In this document: piece after piece, positions 31,069 through 40,471 of the stretch
Numbering within the stretch: position 1 is the stretch's first letter
How the letters are laid out: each line of letters opens with the position of its first letter
NCBI GenBank assembly: GCA_038087015.1
Contig: JASBNA010000027.1
Coordinates: 434,001 to 498,000 of the forward strand
Source: Cerrena zonata
Lineage: Eukaryota > Basidiomycota > Agaricomycetes > Polyporales > Cerrenaceae
DNA length: 64,000 nt
Reading direction: 5' to 3'
Notes under the pieces: generated by a model
Seen by the model: only the letters and a program-made list of their open reading frames with translations
Database searches by the model: none
What the model was told of the DNA's origin: nothing
Position numbers and translations under genes: made by a program

Positions 31069-32655
31069 ATGTCTTTAATTACAGAGCTGGTCTCTGTTCC
31101 GTTAAAAAGTACGAAACCTCCCATGCCATCCTTCAGCTTCACCCAGGATGAAGTTACAACCATTAAAAGAATATGGGAACTATTACAGATTGTGAAGATG
31201 CCTAGTATCTCGTCTTCATCCAAAGTTCCAACCACGAAAAGCAAAATATCGACTCCATCCAGACTATCGATCGACTCAACCAATAGCCCTACCAAGAATT
31301 CGGCTTCAGAGACTCGTGACTCTCGTCGAAATAGTCTTTTCATATCCAAAGAGTCCAAGCACTCTAGAACAGCCTCGTCCTCGTACGCATTGACTCCAGT
31401 TGCAACCAATACCAGTATAAAAATTAATAATAGTGATCACAGTAGTAAAACTAGTGTTACCCTCGAAGAAAGTCCCAAGAAGACTGCTGCTCCAGTTAAC
31501 ACTGTATTGAAGTTATTTGAATTTCAATTTAAACTTTGTGGGAATATTAAAAGATATGAAGCATTATCAAAAAATTCTTCTGAATCAATAAATAATCTAA
31601 ATTTGCTCAATGTCGAGGCTGATTTGGATAAATATGAATTTCATATTTTGAAAAACGGTTATCAAACTGATACTTTGGTTGAATTAATAACTTGTATTAT
31701 ACTTAATTTGAATAAAACTTCAGAGGCAATCTTTGATGTACTTTCAAGATTGAGCAAAATAAATTCTCGAATATGGAATATGGATAATTTTAAATACAAA
31801 AGTTTGGGTGAATGTTTGAATATAACAATTTTAGAAACTTTAGGTAGAAAAACTTATTCAGTAGAATTCGAACATGTTTGGATTCATTTTTTCAATAAGT
31901 TGATTGATTTGATCCTTTGGTCATCTAATGAATTATCTCTACATATTCCTCAAGTTGTTATTGATTCTAATACCATACGTAAAACTCCCTATTTAAACCC
32001 CCATTCCCCTTTAAGATCAACTAAAATTGTGGTTAAATCTAATCCTTCTAATAACGATGACGATTATTCTGTTCGTTATTTGTCTAATTATACCACTAAT
32101 GTTGATCTTAAGTTTCATACCCATTCAATTTCTGATGATTCAACAAAATCATCCAATTCAATATTATCATTACACACTCATGATGATACTTCGTCTTTTT
32201 CTACACTTGATCAATCCCCAAGAGGATTTGTTGATTATAATGGCAAGCCGGGTGCTTTAGATGAAGATTTAATGCATGAAATTGATGAACTTGAAGAAAT
32301 TCATAGCGTCACTCCTATAGATGTGAATACTGAATTTAATGGCATGTCAGAAATCACTAGAGCAGATGGATTGGAAAAAGCTCATGAAGTACCAAAGAAT
32401 AAACATCATAATGAAGAAGAAGATGATTCGTTTGACTTGATTAATTCTTTCAATGCTGAAAAAGAAGAACAGACTAAAAATACCTCAAAATATAGTAAAA
32501 GATTTAATTTGAAAAAGAAGGCGTCATTTCGTTCATTAAATGGTGCAGCAGTTTTGAAACAGCTTGATGAAAGACGTAATACCTTGACTAATTCGATGAA
32601 TAGAAGAAGGTCACTTAGTATATTGAGTTCTTCTAGTTCAAAGGGAACGATATAG
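31069..32655 (+). CDS. Divergent globin-fold protein with disordered tail, copy 2
   Basis: A 528-residue relative of the protein at 26186-28801. Seen: helix-A-like FTQDEVTTIKRIWELL (about 24-39), then a disordered insertion (about 45-140) inside the globin region. Helices resume with VLKLFEFQFKLC and LVELITCIILNLNK, then LNITILETLGRKTY and FEHVWIHFFNKLIDLILW, which align by pattern with the last two helices of copy 1. No LGxxH proximal histidine is visible. The tail is acidic/serine-rich and carries EDDSFDLINSF (about 450-460), matching the DDGCFDLIN motif of copy 1, and ends in arginine/serine clusters (RRRSLS). The shared architecture argues for tandem duplication. Single exon, uninterrupted. 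Function unknown. Confidence 0.75.
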   Translation: MSLITELVSVPLKSTKPPMPSFSFTQDEVTTIKRIWELLQIVKMPSISSSSKVPTTKSKISTPSRLSIDSTNSPTKNSASETRDSRRNSLFISKESKHSRTASSSYALTPVATNTSIKINNSDHSSKTSVTLEESPKKTAAPVNTVLKLFEFQFKLCGNIKRYEALSKNSSESINNLNLLNVEADLDKYEFHILKNGYQTDTLVELITCIILNLNKTSEAIFDVLSRLSKINSRIWNMDNFKYKSLGECLNITILETLGRKTYSVEFEHVWIHFFNKLIDLILWSSNELSLHIPQVVIDSNTIRKTPYLNPHSPLRSTKIVVKSNPSNNDDDYSVRYLSNYTTNVDLKFHTHSISDDSTKSSNSILSLHTHDDTSSFSTLDQSPRGFVDYNGKPGALDEDLMHEIDELEEIHSVTPIDVNTEFNGMSEITRADGLEKAHEVPKNKHHNEEEDDSFDLINSFNAEKEEQTKNTSKYSKRFNLKKKASFRSLNGAAVLKQLDERRNTLTNSMNRRRSLSILSSSSSKGTI

Positions 32656-32804
32656 AATAATTAATGTAATATATATATTTGAAAAAAAAAGTGTAAGAGT
32701 CATATAGCTAAGCATTGAAGAATTGAAAAATAAATAGCAAATTTGAAATAGTGATCTTTCTTACTTTTTATAAGAAGAATTAGGAAAACTGGAAATCATT
32801 CTTA

Positions 32805-34145
32805 TTAGGTGATTTTTAAACATTGATCATTATCACAACCGGAAACATCATCCACGGCACAATTTTGTTTATTAGTAGCTCCGTAAGCACTTGGTTTCTT
32901 ATTCAAGCTAGAATGAGAAATTGAATGATCATTACCAATGTTATCATTATTTATTTGTCTTAAAGCAGAAAATTCAGGTTGAATTGTAGCGCTATGAATA
33001 CCAAAACGATGTAAGATAGATCTAACTTGTTTAACCGCGTCAACAAAGGCATTTTTGTTGAATTGATCATTATTACCTCCATCATTTAAAGAGATGTTTG
33101 AGCCATTACGATCTTCATTTAATTCTAAATGTAAAGAAGCAATCAAAATATTTTCATTTAAATTCCAAACATGGAAATCATGAACTGATTTAATTAAAGG
33201 TAAATTCATAATTTCTTCAATAATTAAATTTGTGTTGACATTTGGTGGCGTAGCTTGTAATAATATCTTGGATGATTTACGACATAATGGTAAAGCAGAT
33301 GAAAAAATGATTAAAGTGATGAGTAAAGAAACTAATGGATCAGTTAAATATCTCCAAGTATATTCAGTTTTCCAAATAAACAAGGCAGTTAAAATAACCC
33401 CAACATTACCTAAAGCATCACCCAATACATGTAAAAACACCCCTTCCATATTCATGGATTTTCTCTTTTTAGCTGGTTTTTGCTTATCTTTGATTAAAGG
33501 TGTCGATTCACTATCATATCTTTGAACCACATTTTCTGGGAAATAATCAGCAAAGTCAGTGGTTGAATTATTTCTATTTGAATCGTCAGTCAATTTATGA
33601 GAATGACTATGGCCATGTTCATGTTCATGATGTTCATCAGATTCTTCTTGGGCTACATCACCAATTTCTGCTTCTTCATCAGTGTGAGAATGACTATGAC
33701 CGTGACCATGTCCACCGGAACCACCTCCATGGGAATGGCCATGGTCATGGAATAAAACCAAACCAACAAGGTTACTCAATAAACCAGCAATACCAACCCC
33801 CAAAACCAATTTTGGTGAATTAATTTCGGTTGGTTCAAAAAACCTTTGAATAGCTTCCATAACAATAGTAAAACATAAAGCCAATAAGAAAACTGCATTG
33901 ATCAAGGCCCCTAAAATTTCAGCCCTTTGCCATCCATACGTATACTTACCATCTGCTGGTTTAGTATTCTTAACTTTAACTGCCCATAATGCTATAATTA
34001 ATGAAACAATGTCATTTAACATATGGAAAGAATCAGCCACTAATGCTAAAGAATGTACCGAGTACCCAATAATCGCTTCCAAAAGGAAGAAAGCAGTATC
34101 CAAAGCCAAAAGCGATACGATTCTAATCTCCTTACCTGTCACCAT
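32805..34145 (-). CDS. ZRC1: Vacuolar zinc importer, cation diffusion facilitator Zrc1/Cot1
   Basis: CDF-family zinc/proton antiporter loading zinc (and cobalt) into the vacuole. Seen: six hydrophobic segments, HxxxD zinc site in TM2 (His41 to Asp45, in FHMLND) and again in TM5 (HVLGD). A long histidine-rich loop between TM4 and TM5 (about 133-185) carries HDHGHSHGG and HEHEHGHSHSH. C-terminal cytosolic domain with VHDFHVWNLN. Length 446 matches Zrc1 (442). It lies 2.8 kb from ZRT3, its functional opposite, on the same strand. No clear zinc-responsive ACCTTNAAGGT element was found upstream. Confidence 0.95.
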   Translation of the reverse strand: MVTGKEIRIVSLLALDTAFFLLEAIIGYSVHSLALVADSFHMLNDIVSLIIALWAVKVKNTKPADGKYTYGWQRAEILGALINAVFLLALCFTIVMEAIQRFFEPTEINSPKLVLGVGIAGLLSNLVGLVLFHDHGHSHGGGSGGHGHGHSHSHTDEEAEIGDVAQEESDEHHEHEHGHSHSHKLTDDSNRNNSTTDFADYFPENVVQRYDSESTPLIKDKQKPAKKRKSMNMEGVFLHVLGDALGNVGVILTALFIWKTEYTWRYLTDPLVSLLITLIIFSSALPLCRKSSKILLQATPPNVNTNLIIEEIMNLPLIKSVHDFHVWNLNENILIASLHLELNEDRNGSNISLNDGGNNDQFNKNAFVDAVKQVRSILHRFGIHSATIQPEFSALRQINNDNIGNDHSISHSSLNKKPSAYGATNKQNCAVDDVSGCDNDQCLKIT

Positions 34146-34286
34146 TTTGATTATCTCTAACTAATAGAAGTAGTATTCTTAATATGAATCTATCTTCGTA
34201 TAGCGAAAACTGTGGATAAAAAAAATTGACGTATTTTTGAATGTTTTCAAAAATTTTTTCTCCGGTGCTTAAACTTCAACCAATAG

Positions 34287-34347
34287 ACTGCCAATACTCT
34301 CAATATACTGCCAATATACTGCCAATATACTGCTAATAGATTGCCAA
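34287..34347. repeat. 11-bp tandem repeat ACTGCCAATAT
   Basis: Four or five imperfect units of ACTGCCAATAT about 140-200 bases upstream of the ZRC1 start. Confidence 0.85.
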
Positions 34348-34800
34348 AGGACTACCCGCTAGACGCAGAAATTGTAGGAAATGCCACCTTTATATACTTG
34401 TGTCTATTGTTGAGTACTAATTAATTAAAAAGGCTCTACAGCGATGAGATAATTCCGTAAGCTCACAATACAATTGTATAGCTAAAAAGTTATACAAAAA
34501 CCAAATTAATTAATTCACTCGTAAATAAGTTTGTGACATTGAAGCAGAATGGAAAGACACTTGTAAAGAGAAGGTCCCTACCAGGGCCCAGTCATGACTT
34601 GGAAGTAGGACCCTTTGCAGAATGTGCTTGCAAGCAATTCGGCAGTAGTAATCGCATCTTTCCACAACTCAAGTAGTTATTACAGATAATTTCAGTAATC
34701 TTTTCGGCTATTTACACAAAGGCATTTTGCATCAAGTTCAACATTAGATTATATCAATATTTCAATAAACACCTATTGATAAAACATTTAAATAAAAATC

Positions 34801-34837
34801 AAAAAAAAAAAAAAAAAAAAAGAAAAAGAAAAAGAAA

Positions 34838-34869
<32 letters not shown>

Positions 34870-34876
34870 GAAAAAA
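34801..34876. repeat. Poly-A and AAAAAG microsatellite
   Basis: A run of about 20 A followed by six AAAAAG-type units and more A. Likely length-variable and hard to assemble. Confidence 0.95.
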
Positions 34877-35385
34877 AGGGTACCAATATCCAAGTAATAT
34901 AAAAAGACAATACTAAAGTAATATACAAAGAGCTAGTAACCCAATAAAAAAACGTAGCATCATTAGCATAATGATAACAAGAAAAAAGTAAGGGAGAGAG
35001 AGAAAAACAAATATTAAAATCAACCGTTGTAACAGTAATAGAAGCACATTCTCAACATGGAGGAGAGGTGAAGTGAATTAAAACTAGAGGAAGAGAAATG
35101 AAAAGGAGATAACCTCATAACATCATTAGACTGATAATGCAGAATAGAACAAATTCAAAAACAAAAAAAGTAGCAGCAAAAATGCAGCAAGAAAATAGTA
35201 ATGTAGAAATAAATAGTTCATTCAAACCATGATTAAAACTTCATTTCGTCAAGATAATTCTCTTCCCAGAAGTGCTTCAGTTAATAAACAAATGAAAACA
35301 AAAAACAAGCAAAAAGACAAACAAAAAACATAATACTGATAAAAAACAAATAAAAAGAAAACCAAAAACACACCAAGCACTTACC

Positions 35386-36408
35386 CTAAACATTCAGAGA
35401 ACCCAATAAGTCGTTAAAAGTGATTTTTTGACCTTGATGTTGTTGGAATTGGTTAGCAGGTTGGGCAGCAGGAGCACCAGGAGGAGGAGGAGGAACCCCG
35501 GAAGGGAACCCGTGCACCCCAGCAAAATTACCTGGGTAAGAGTGACTATCAACCATGGGGTATCCCATTTGAGGATGATGCATTGGAGGAGCAGGACCAT
35601 GAGGATACTGATAATTGATATAACCTTGAGGAGTCACTTGGTAAGAAAAGCCTGGTTGAGGGTATCCAGGATAGCCCGGTTGAGGATACATAGTGACTGG
35701 ATATTGAGGAGGAGGAGGTGGAGGATGAACAGTGGTTAAATTCGGGGTGGAATGTAATGTTTGGTTTGGTGAACCACCATTAGAAGAACCCCCATTTGAG
35801 GAGCCAGATGAAGAAACATTACTTTGATTTTCATAAATTTGAGATTTATTATTATTTTTAGGAGATGTTTTAAAAGAGGGTTTTGGTAATTTGAGTGCAG
35901 CAGGAGACGAATGAAACGATGAACCAGCATAAGTATCTTCATTAATTACCTGTTGTTGTTTCTTACCATCTTTATTTGATTTCCCGGATTTATTTTTTCT
36001 GGAATTATTAGTCGTAGAATCATCATGGAAAACCGGTTTTTCACCATTTGGTAAAGAAGGATTCTTACCCTTTTTATTGGAAGTGGCGGTGGCAGCATTG
36101 AAAACGGGTTTTTCGCCGTTTGGTAAACTCTGTTTACTTAACGAACTTAAAGACGAATGATTTGATTCATTCCCGCTATGAAAATTTGGCCTTGATCCAT
36201 CCGGCAAGCTTGGTTGTTTCTTGGAACTTGATCCTTTTTTGGATTTATTGCCAAAATCAACCTGGGCCCCATTTGGTAACCGGCGTTCACCATTCTTGAT
36301 AGGTTTATGTTTATTCGTTTTAGGATTATTTGAATTTTTTTGTGGTGGTTGAGTCATATGGGAATTTTTCTTATGGAGAATTGATTGTGGTAATTCGTGT
36401 GCCATCAT
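35386..36408 (-). CDS. Edc1/Edc2-type mRNA decapping activator with repeated LPNG motifs
   Basis: Proline/serine-rich protein of 340 residues. Edc1/2 proteins bind Dcp1 and activate Dcp2 in P bodies. Seen: the Dcp1-binding/activating motif YAGSSF then LPKPSF (residues 160-179), characteristic of Edc1/2. The family's LPNGxKPNF motif is repeated: 44-52 (LPNGAQVDF), 68-76, 95-103 and 119-127 (LPNGEKPVF). A proline/tyrosine-rich segment (about 225-320) and a C-terminal KITFNDLLGSL helix follow. S. cerevisiae Edc1 is 175 residues, so this is nearly twice as long. Translation should begin at ATG 36408 or 36405; the frame opens slightly upstream without Met. It sits between ZRC1 and ZRT3. Not resolvable as EDC1 versus EDC2. 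Confidence 0.85.
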   Translation of the reverse strand: MMAHELPQSILHKKNSHMTQPPQKNSNNPKTNKHKPIKNGERRLPNGAQVDFGNKSKKGSSSKKQPSLPDGSRPNFHSGNESNHSSLSSLSKQSLPNGEKPVFNAATATSNKKGKNPSLPNGEKPVFHDDSTTNNSRKNKSGKSNKDGKKQQQVINEDTYAGSSFHSSPAALKLPKPSFKTSPKNNNKSQIYENQSNVSSSGSSNGGSSNGGSPNQTLHSTPNLTTVHPPPPPPQYPVTMYPQPGYPGYPQPGFSYQVTPQGYINYQYPHGPAPPMHHPQMGYPMVDSHSYPGNFAGVHGFPSGVPPPPPGAPAAQPANQFQQHQGQKITFNDLLGSLNV

Positions 36409-36950
36409 ATTCTTCACTTTAGATCTAAATTACTATAGTATAATGATAAACATATATATCTGGATGTAAATTTTAACAAAATTAATGAATTTCCTTTAAA
36501 GAATACCTTATTCTAAAGTTTAAAGTTATTGAATAAAGCAAAAAAAACTAACAACAAATGAAAAAAATTTGATACGTATAAATAAACAGGCAAGTAAAGT
36601 ATCTAATACCTATGTAACTGGAAACAGATGTATAAATCTAACAAACAATATATAAAGTAAGGAGTAATGAGTTGATGGTATTCTCCAGTACAAACAGCTT
36701 AGCGTTTTTTTTCGCCCTTTCTTTTTTGATTGGGTCATCGTTCAATATCATGAGCATCCGTACACCAAAAAGCGGTGTTACACCCGTACATTCTACAGGT
36801 CCGATTTGCAACTAGTCTTACTGGGTTGCAGGTATATGGTTGTATATGGTTGTATATGGTTATATATGGTTGTATATGGTTGTATATGGTTGTATATGTA
36901 GATATATAAGTAAATGTACATGTAGACGGGTAGACGAGTGGTTAACAGCG
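36409..36950. other. Region upstream of EDC1-like gene / downstream of ZRT3
   Basis: No supported gene. Contains a 10-base tandem repeat of TGTATATGGT (36831-36899) close to the ZRT3 stop. Confidence 0.75.
36831..36899. repeat. 10-bp tandem repeat TGTATATGGT, about seven copies
   Basis: Seven near-identical decamers, one unit with a TA variant, 50-120 bases beyond the ZRT3 stop codon. In the ZRT3 transcript they would read as ACCATATACA repeats in the 3' UTR. Confidence 0.95.
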
Positions 36951-38348
36951 CTACTCGTAAGAGACGATGGTCAGCAAACCAATCAAAGACATCCCCAATA
37001 GACACCATACCATGACAAAGTTCAGAGACCCACTGAAGGAAACGGCTGAACCGTACATGGACAAGCCAACCACGCTCAAAAAGCCACTGGTGATGGCTAG
37101 GGTGATACCAAAAATCAAATTTAATTGAAGAAGATCAATTTTCTCCTGATTGCCGTAGAAAGTTAAAAAGAACCAACCAGCCAAAGCACCTAAAGGCTGG
37201 GATAACCCACCTAATAACGAGCTTATAACCACGGCTTTCAACTTGGCGTACTTCTTATTACTTGATTGAGTGAACAGGTAAAATAATGGTAGGCACATCG
37301 AGAATCCCTCAGTGAAATTATGGAATAGTAAACTGATGAAGATTGAAATTCCTAATTCAGGATTGGTTTCAGAAGTAATGAACGTGATAAACCCTTCTGG
37401 GAACTTATGCAAGGTGATTGCCAAAGTTGTTTGGATACCAATAAGCAACAACCTAGATAAAGGTGAACTTATATGGTGGTGGTGATCATGTTTGTGTTGA
37501 GAATGGTTTTCATCCAATGGATTAGCATGACTGCTATCATGACTGTGTTTATGGAGGTCATGACTGTGTTTATGGAGGTCATGACTGTGCTTATGGTGAT
37601 CGGTACTGGTTCTACCGTGGTGGATAGATTCATGTAACGATGGGATTTCACAATAATGTAAGCTTGATTCTGTCTCTTGTGCTTCCCCTTGGTTTTCATC
37701 TTCATTTAAATCGTGTTGATATAAGCATAGCTCCGCCGACGAATACCCCTTACATTCGCCAACCTCCTGACCGGAAGGAGTCAAAAGATGAATCAACGAC
37801 TTGGTCGATGTCTTACGGCCCATAATCGCGTGCGGTTGGTGAATCAAAGGTGATGTTTCATTAGCAACTTCATTTTCCTCATCATCGTCATGTTCCTCGT
37901 GGGTATCATGTTCATGTTCCTCATGATTATGGCCCGACTCACTATCATCGTGGCTGCAATGAACAACACTTTCACTGGTGATCAAATGCAACAAATGGTT
38001 AAACCCTAAGCAAATCAGAATTCCAACGATGTAGGAAATGATTAATTTTTCATTCAACGATTTTTCAATTTCTCCATTAACTTTTTTCACCGAATTGTGA
38101 ATGTATTCCGAAGCCTCTGGTAATAATCTGAATAGAGAGGTGAATAAAAGGCATCCAGCACTAAACCCTAACAGTCCATTCAAAAAGGTGAAATTTTGCT
38201 TTAATTCAAGTTTAAACCGGGACGTAATACTTTTAGGAAATATCAACGCATAGAAATCATCAATAAATATTACAAAACACCCAGCAGCACATAGACAGGA
38301 TGATAATATGGTAAGATTCCATCCCTGTCCCCATCCGTAAGCGAACAT
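36951..38348 (-). CDS. ZRT3: Vacuolar zinc exporter Zrt3 (ZIP family)
   Basis: ZIP-family transporter releasing vacuolar zinc to the cytosol in zinc deficiency. Seen: about eight hydrophobic segments, N-terminal LLGFSAGCLLFTSLFRLLPEA, SESVVHCSHDD, a long acidic/histidine loop (about 135-300) with three HKHSHDL units, and the ZIP metal-site motifs HKFPEGF (about 314-320) and HNFTEGFS (about 344-351). Length 465 compares with 503 in S. cerevisiae. The 21-base DNA repeats encoding HKHSHDL lie at about 37525-37590. Met 38348 is the natural start. Neighbouring ZRC1 moves zinc the other way. Confidence 0.93.
   Translation of the reverse strand: MFAYGWGQGWNLTILSSCLCAAGCFVIFIDDFYALIFPKSITSRFKLELKQNFTFLNGLLGFSAGCLLFTSLFRLLPEASEYIHNSVKKVNGEIEKSLNEKLIISYIVGILICLGFNHLLHLITSESVVHCSHDDSESGHNHEEHEHDTHEEHDDDEENEVANETSPLIHQPHAIMGRKTSTKSLIHLLTPSGQEVGECKGYSSAELCLYQHDLNEDENQGEAQETESSLHYCEIPSLHESIHHGRTSTDHHKHSHDLHKHSHDLHKHSHDSSHANPLDENHSQHKHDHHHHISSPLSRLLLIGIQTTLAITLHKFPEGFITFITSETNPELGISIFISLLFHNFTEGFSMCLPLFYLFTQSSNKKYAKLKAVVISSLLGGLSQPLGALAGWFFLTFYGNQEKIDLLQLNLIFGITLAITSGFLSVVGLSMYGSAVSFSGSLNFVMVWCLLGMSLIGLLTIVSYE
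37525..37590. repeat. 21-bp repeats encoding HKHSHDL in ZRT3
   Basis: Three units of about 21 bases, nearly identical, in the histidine-rich loop of ZRT3. Confidence 0.85.
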
Positions 38349-38615
38349 CTTGACCCTTAAATTATCAAAGAAGAAAATTACTGGGAATCAAAAAGAATTT
38401 TATCTGCGCAATCGACCCTGAGATGGAAACCTATTTAAATAAGAAAGATGTTAAAATACAAAAGGATATACAATGTTGATGGGTATCAGGTTAATTGATT
38501 CAAGATCAAAATGACTATTGTAGTATTCTTTTAAGGAGTAATTTACACAAATATAATGAGAACCCCAGTGGTTATTAAAGAATGTATTGCTATTTATAAA
38601 AATGAAATGATCAAT

Positions 38616-39978
38616 TTAATCTCGTTTTGACATTTCTATATTCTCGGTATATTGAGGTAATTCACTATAGCCATTATTTTTCTTGAAAGGAATTCTTCTA
38701 TGTTTAGTACTTTTACCGGCGAATTTTCTTTTAGTTAAATGGCTTAAATCGGTGTTTCTCTTATTGATCCAAACAAATATATACATGGCCAAAGCAGCGA
38801 TTGCAACACAGGTGGGCATAGTTAACATGACAATGTACTTGTCATAATCGATACCTTCTTCGATTTCGTCAATTTCACCGGCTAATCTGTTGTTTTCTCC
38901 ATTTTTCTTCTAACTGTTTTAAATCAGTAAGATGTTCTTTGGAAACTTTGGCACCAATGGCAATTTCAATCACCACGTATTTATCCATATGGTTGAACTC
39001 TTCGTCCTTGACAGTATCTGGCTGAATACTCAATAAAACCTTATGCTCAAATGCTTTTTCTCCAAACCATTCTGGTAATATAGTTAACGGGAAGAAACCT
39101 TGGTCATTGGAGATCCAATCACTAGTGAAAAACGAAGCTTGCAGAATGGTACCACCATTTTCAATCACTTTCGATCTTTTCGCAATGGCTGTTTCATTAA
39201 CGTCTCTTTTCATTCCTTTGTATCTGGCCTTTTCTTTAATATACGATAAATGAATTTTAACATTCTTAACATCTTCGTCGAAAAATTTCGAATACCATGT
39301 AACAAAATATGTACGATCTCTTTTCAATGATTGATTATCATGAGGGAAACAAAATGGTTCACTTGGAATATCTTTTCCTAATCCCTTCTTATGATACAGA
39401 TCAGGAGTACATCTGATCAATGGGTTTAATTGATGATAAGTCTGGTCTTCTTCAATATACTCAACTTCCTCATGAATTTGATCGTCTGCCATATTATGTG
39501 CTTTCAATTGTTCTTTTGTATATTGAACGGTGGTTGGTTTGGCAAACCATGTATCATACGTTGGTGATGCCTTCTTGATTCTCCCGTTTTTCATTTGCGG
39601 TCTTATGGTTTTAGGAGATCCATCTTTATTCAACGAAATCCATTGTTCTAATCCATCGGTAGTCTTTGGTGGTTTGGCACTAAACGTAACTCCTGCAATT
39701 ACGGTTGGAGTCACAATCTCAACTTGAGTTTCATAAATTGTACGAATCCATGGTTTAGGCATGGTAGAAGACGATTCCGGATCTTCTCCCGCAAGAATCT
39801 TCTTTTGCTCTTCTTGTTGTTTAGCATATTCTTTATTAATGATCTTACCTTTATATCTTTTTTCAAGTTGAACAGCTGGTGCTTCAGTAATAAGCGGATC
39901 TTCAACACTAACCACCGCTGCTGCATCCACACTGGCCGTCAATACCGCGGCCCAGATCAACAACCCACTAAGCTTCAT
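38616..39978 (-). CDS. PSG1: Golgi/ER type I membrane protein Psg1-like, one frameshift
   Basis: Psg1 (YKL077W) promotes Pma1 stability in the Golgi. Seen: signal peptide (MKLSGLLIWAAVLTASVDA), a KR processing-type site near residue 41, then the conserved KPWIRTIYETQVEIVTPTVI, TYFVTWYS and DWISNDQGFFPL. In a second frame is a transmembrane segment (PTCVAIAALAMYIFVWI) followed by a basic cytosolic tail with YSELPQY. The two parts are separated by one extra A in the run near 38893. Removing it yields LAGEIDEIEEGIDYDKYIV before the membrane segment and a 453-residue protein (S. cerevisiae 392). Probably a homopolymer error. Confidence 0.88.
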
Positions 39979-40471
39979 GCTTGATCAATAAGAAGAATTA
40001 TAAGGTATTCGCTTGTTTGTCTTTTTGTTGTTTTTTTGTTTTTATATTCGCGTGGATTTTGAAAAATTTTCTGATTTACGTCCGGTTAAACCGATTCATC
40101 TACAACGATAAAGCTTACAAAATGTCATTTCTGCCAGTTATGAGTAGTAAAAGTCTGTTTGTCCAATGAGTTAGAACCCAACAGATACTCAAAACAGTAT
40201 GAAATGCGTATGCGTTGATCTATGGCAAGTAAATTCCATCATTGAATACATGGGTAGAATGGTATAAAATGAAACTATGCTGAGTTTGCCAAATTCTACA
40301 AGATATTCGTAAAGAATCTGTTTAGGGGGATATTGTTTATTAAGTATTTAAACCTTTATCTAATGAAAAGAAGTTGAAAGAAAAATCCCATCCACTAAAG
40401 GATTCCCTCTGTATTTATACAATTTTTTCCTTTAGGTTACCCGCAAGACGTTATTTACAAGATGGATGCAA
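39979..40471. other. Region upstream of PSG1 / downstream of SAM37
   Basis: No supported gene or RNA. T-rich near the PSG1 start. Short frame at 39981-40169 has no coding character. Confidence 0.7.

Larger units (their letters stand above)
34146..35385. other. 1.24-kb region upstream of ZRC1 / downstream of EDC1-like gene
   Basis: No supported gene. Contains an 11-base tandem repeat (34287-34347), an AAAAAG microsatellite with A20-type tract (34801-34876) and A-rich sequence from about 34.88 to 35.38 kb that may be the long 3' UTR of the decapping-activator gene. Confidence 0.7.
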
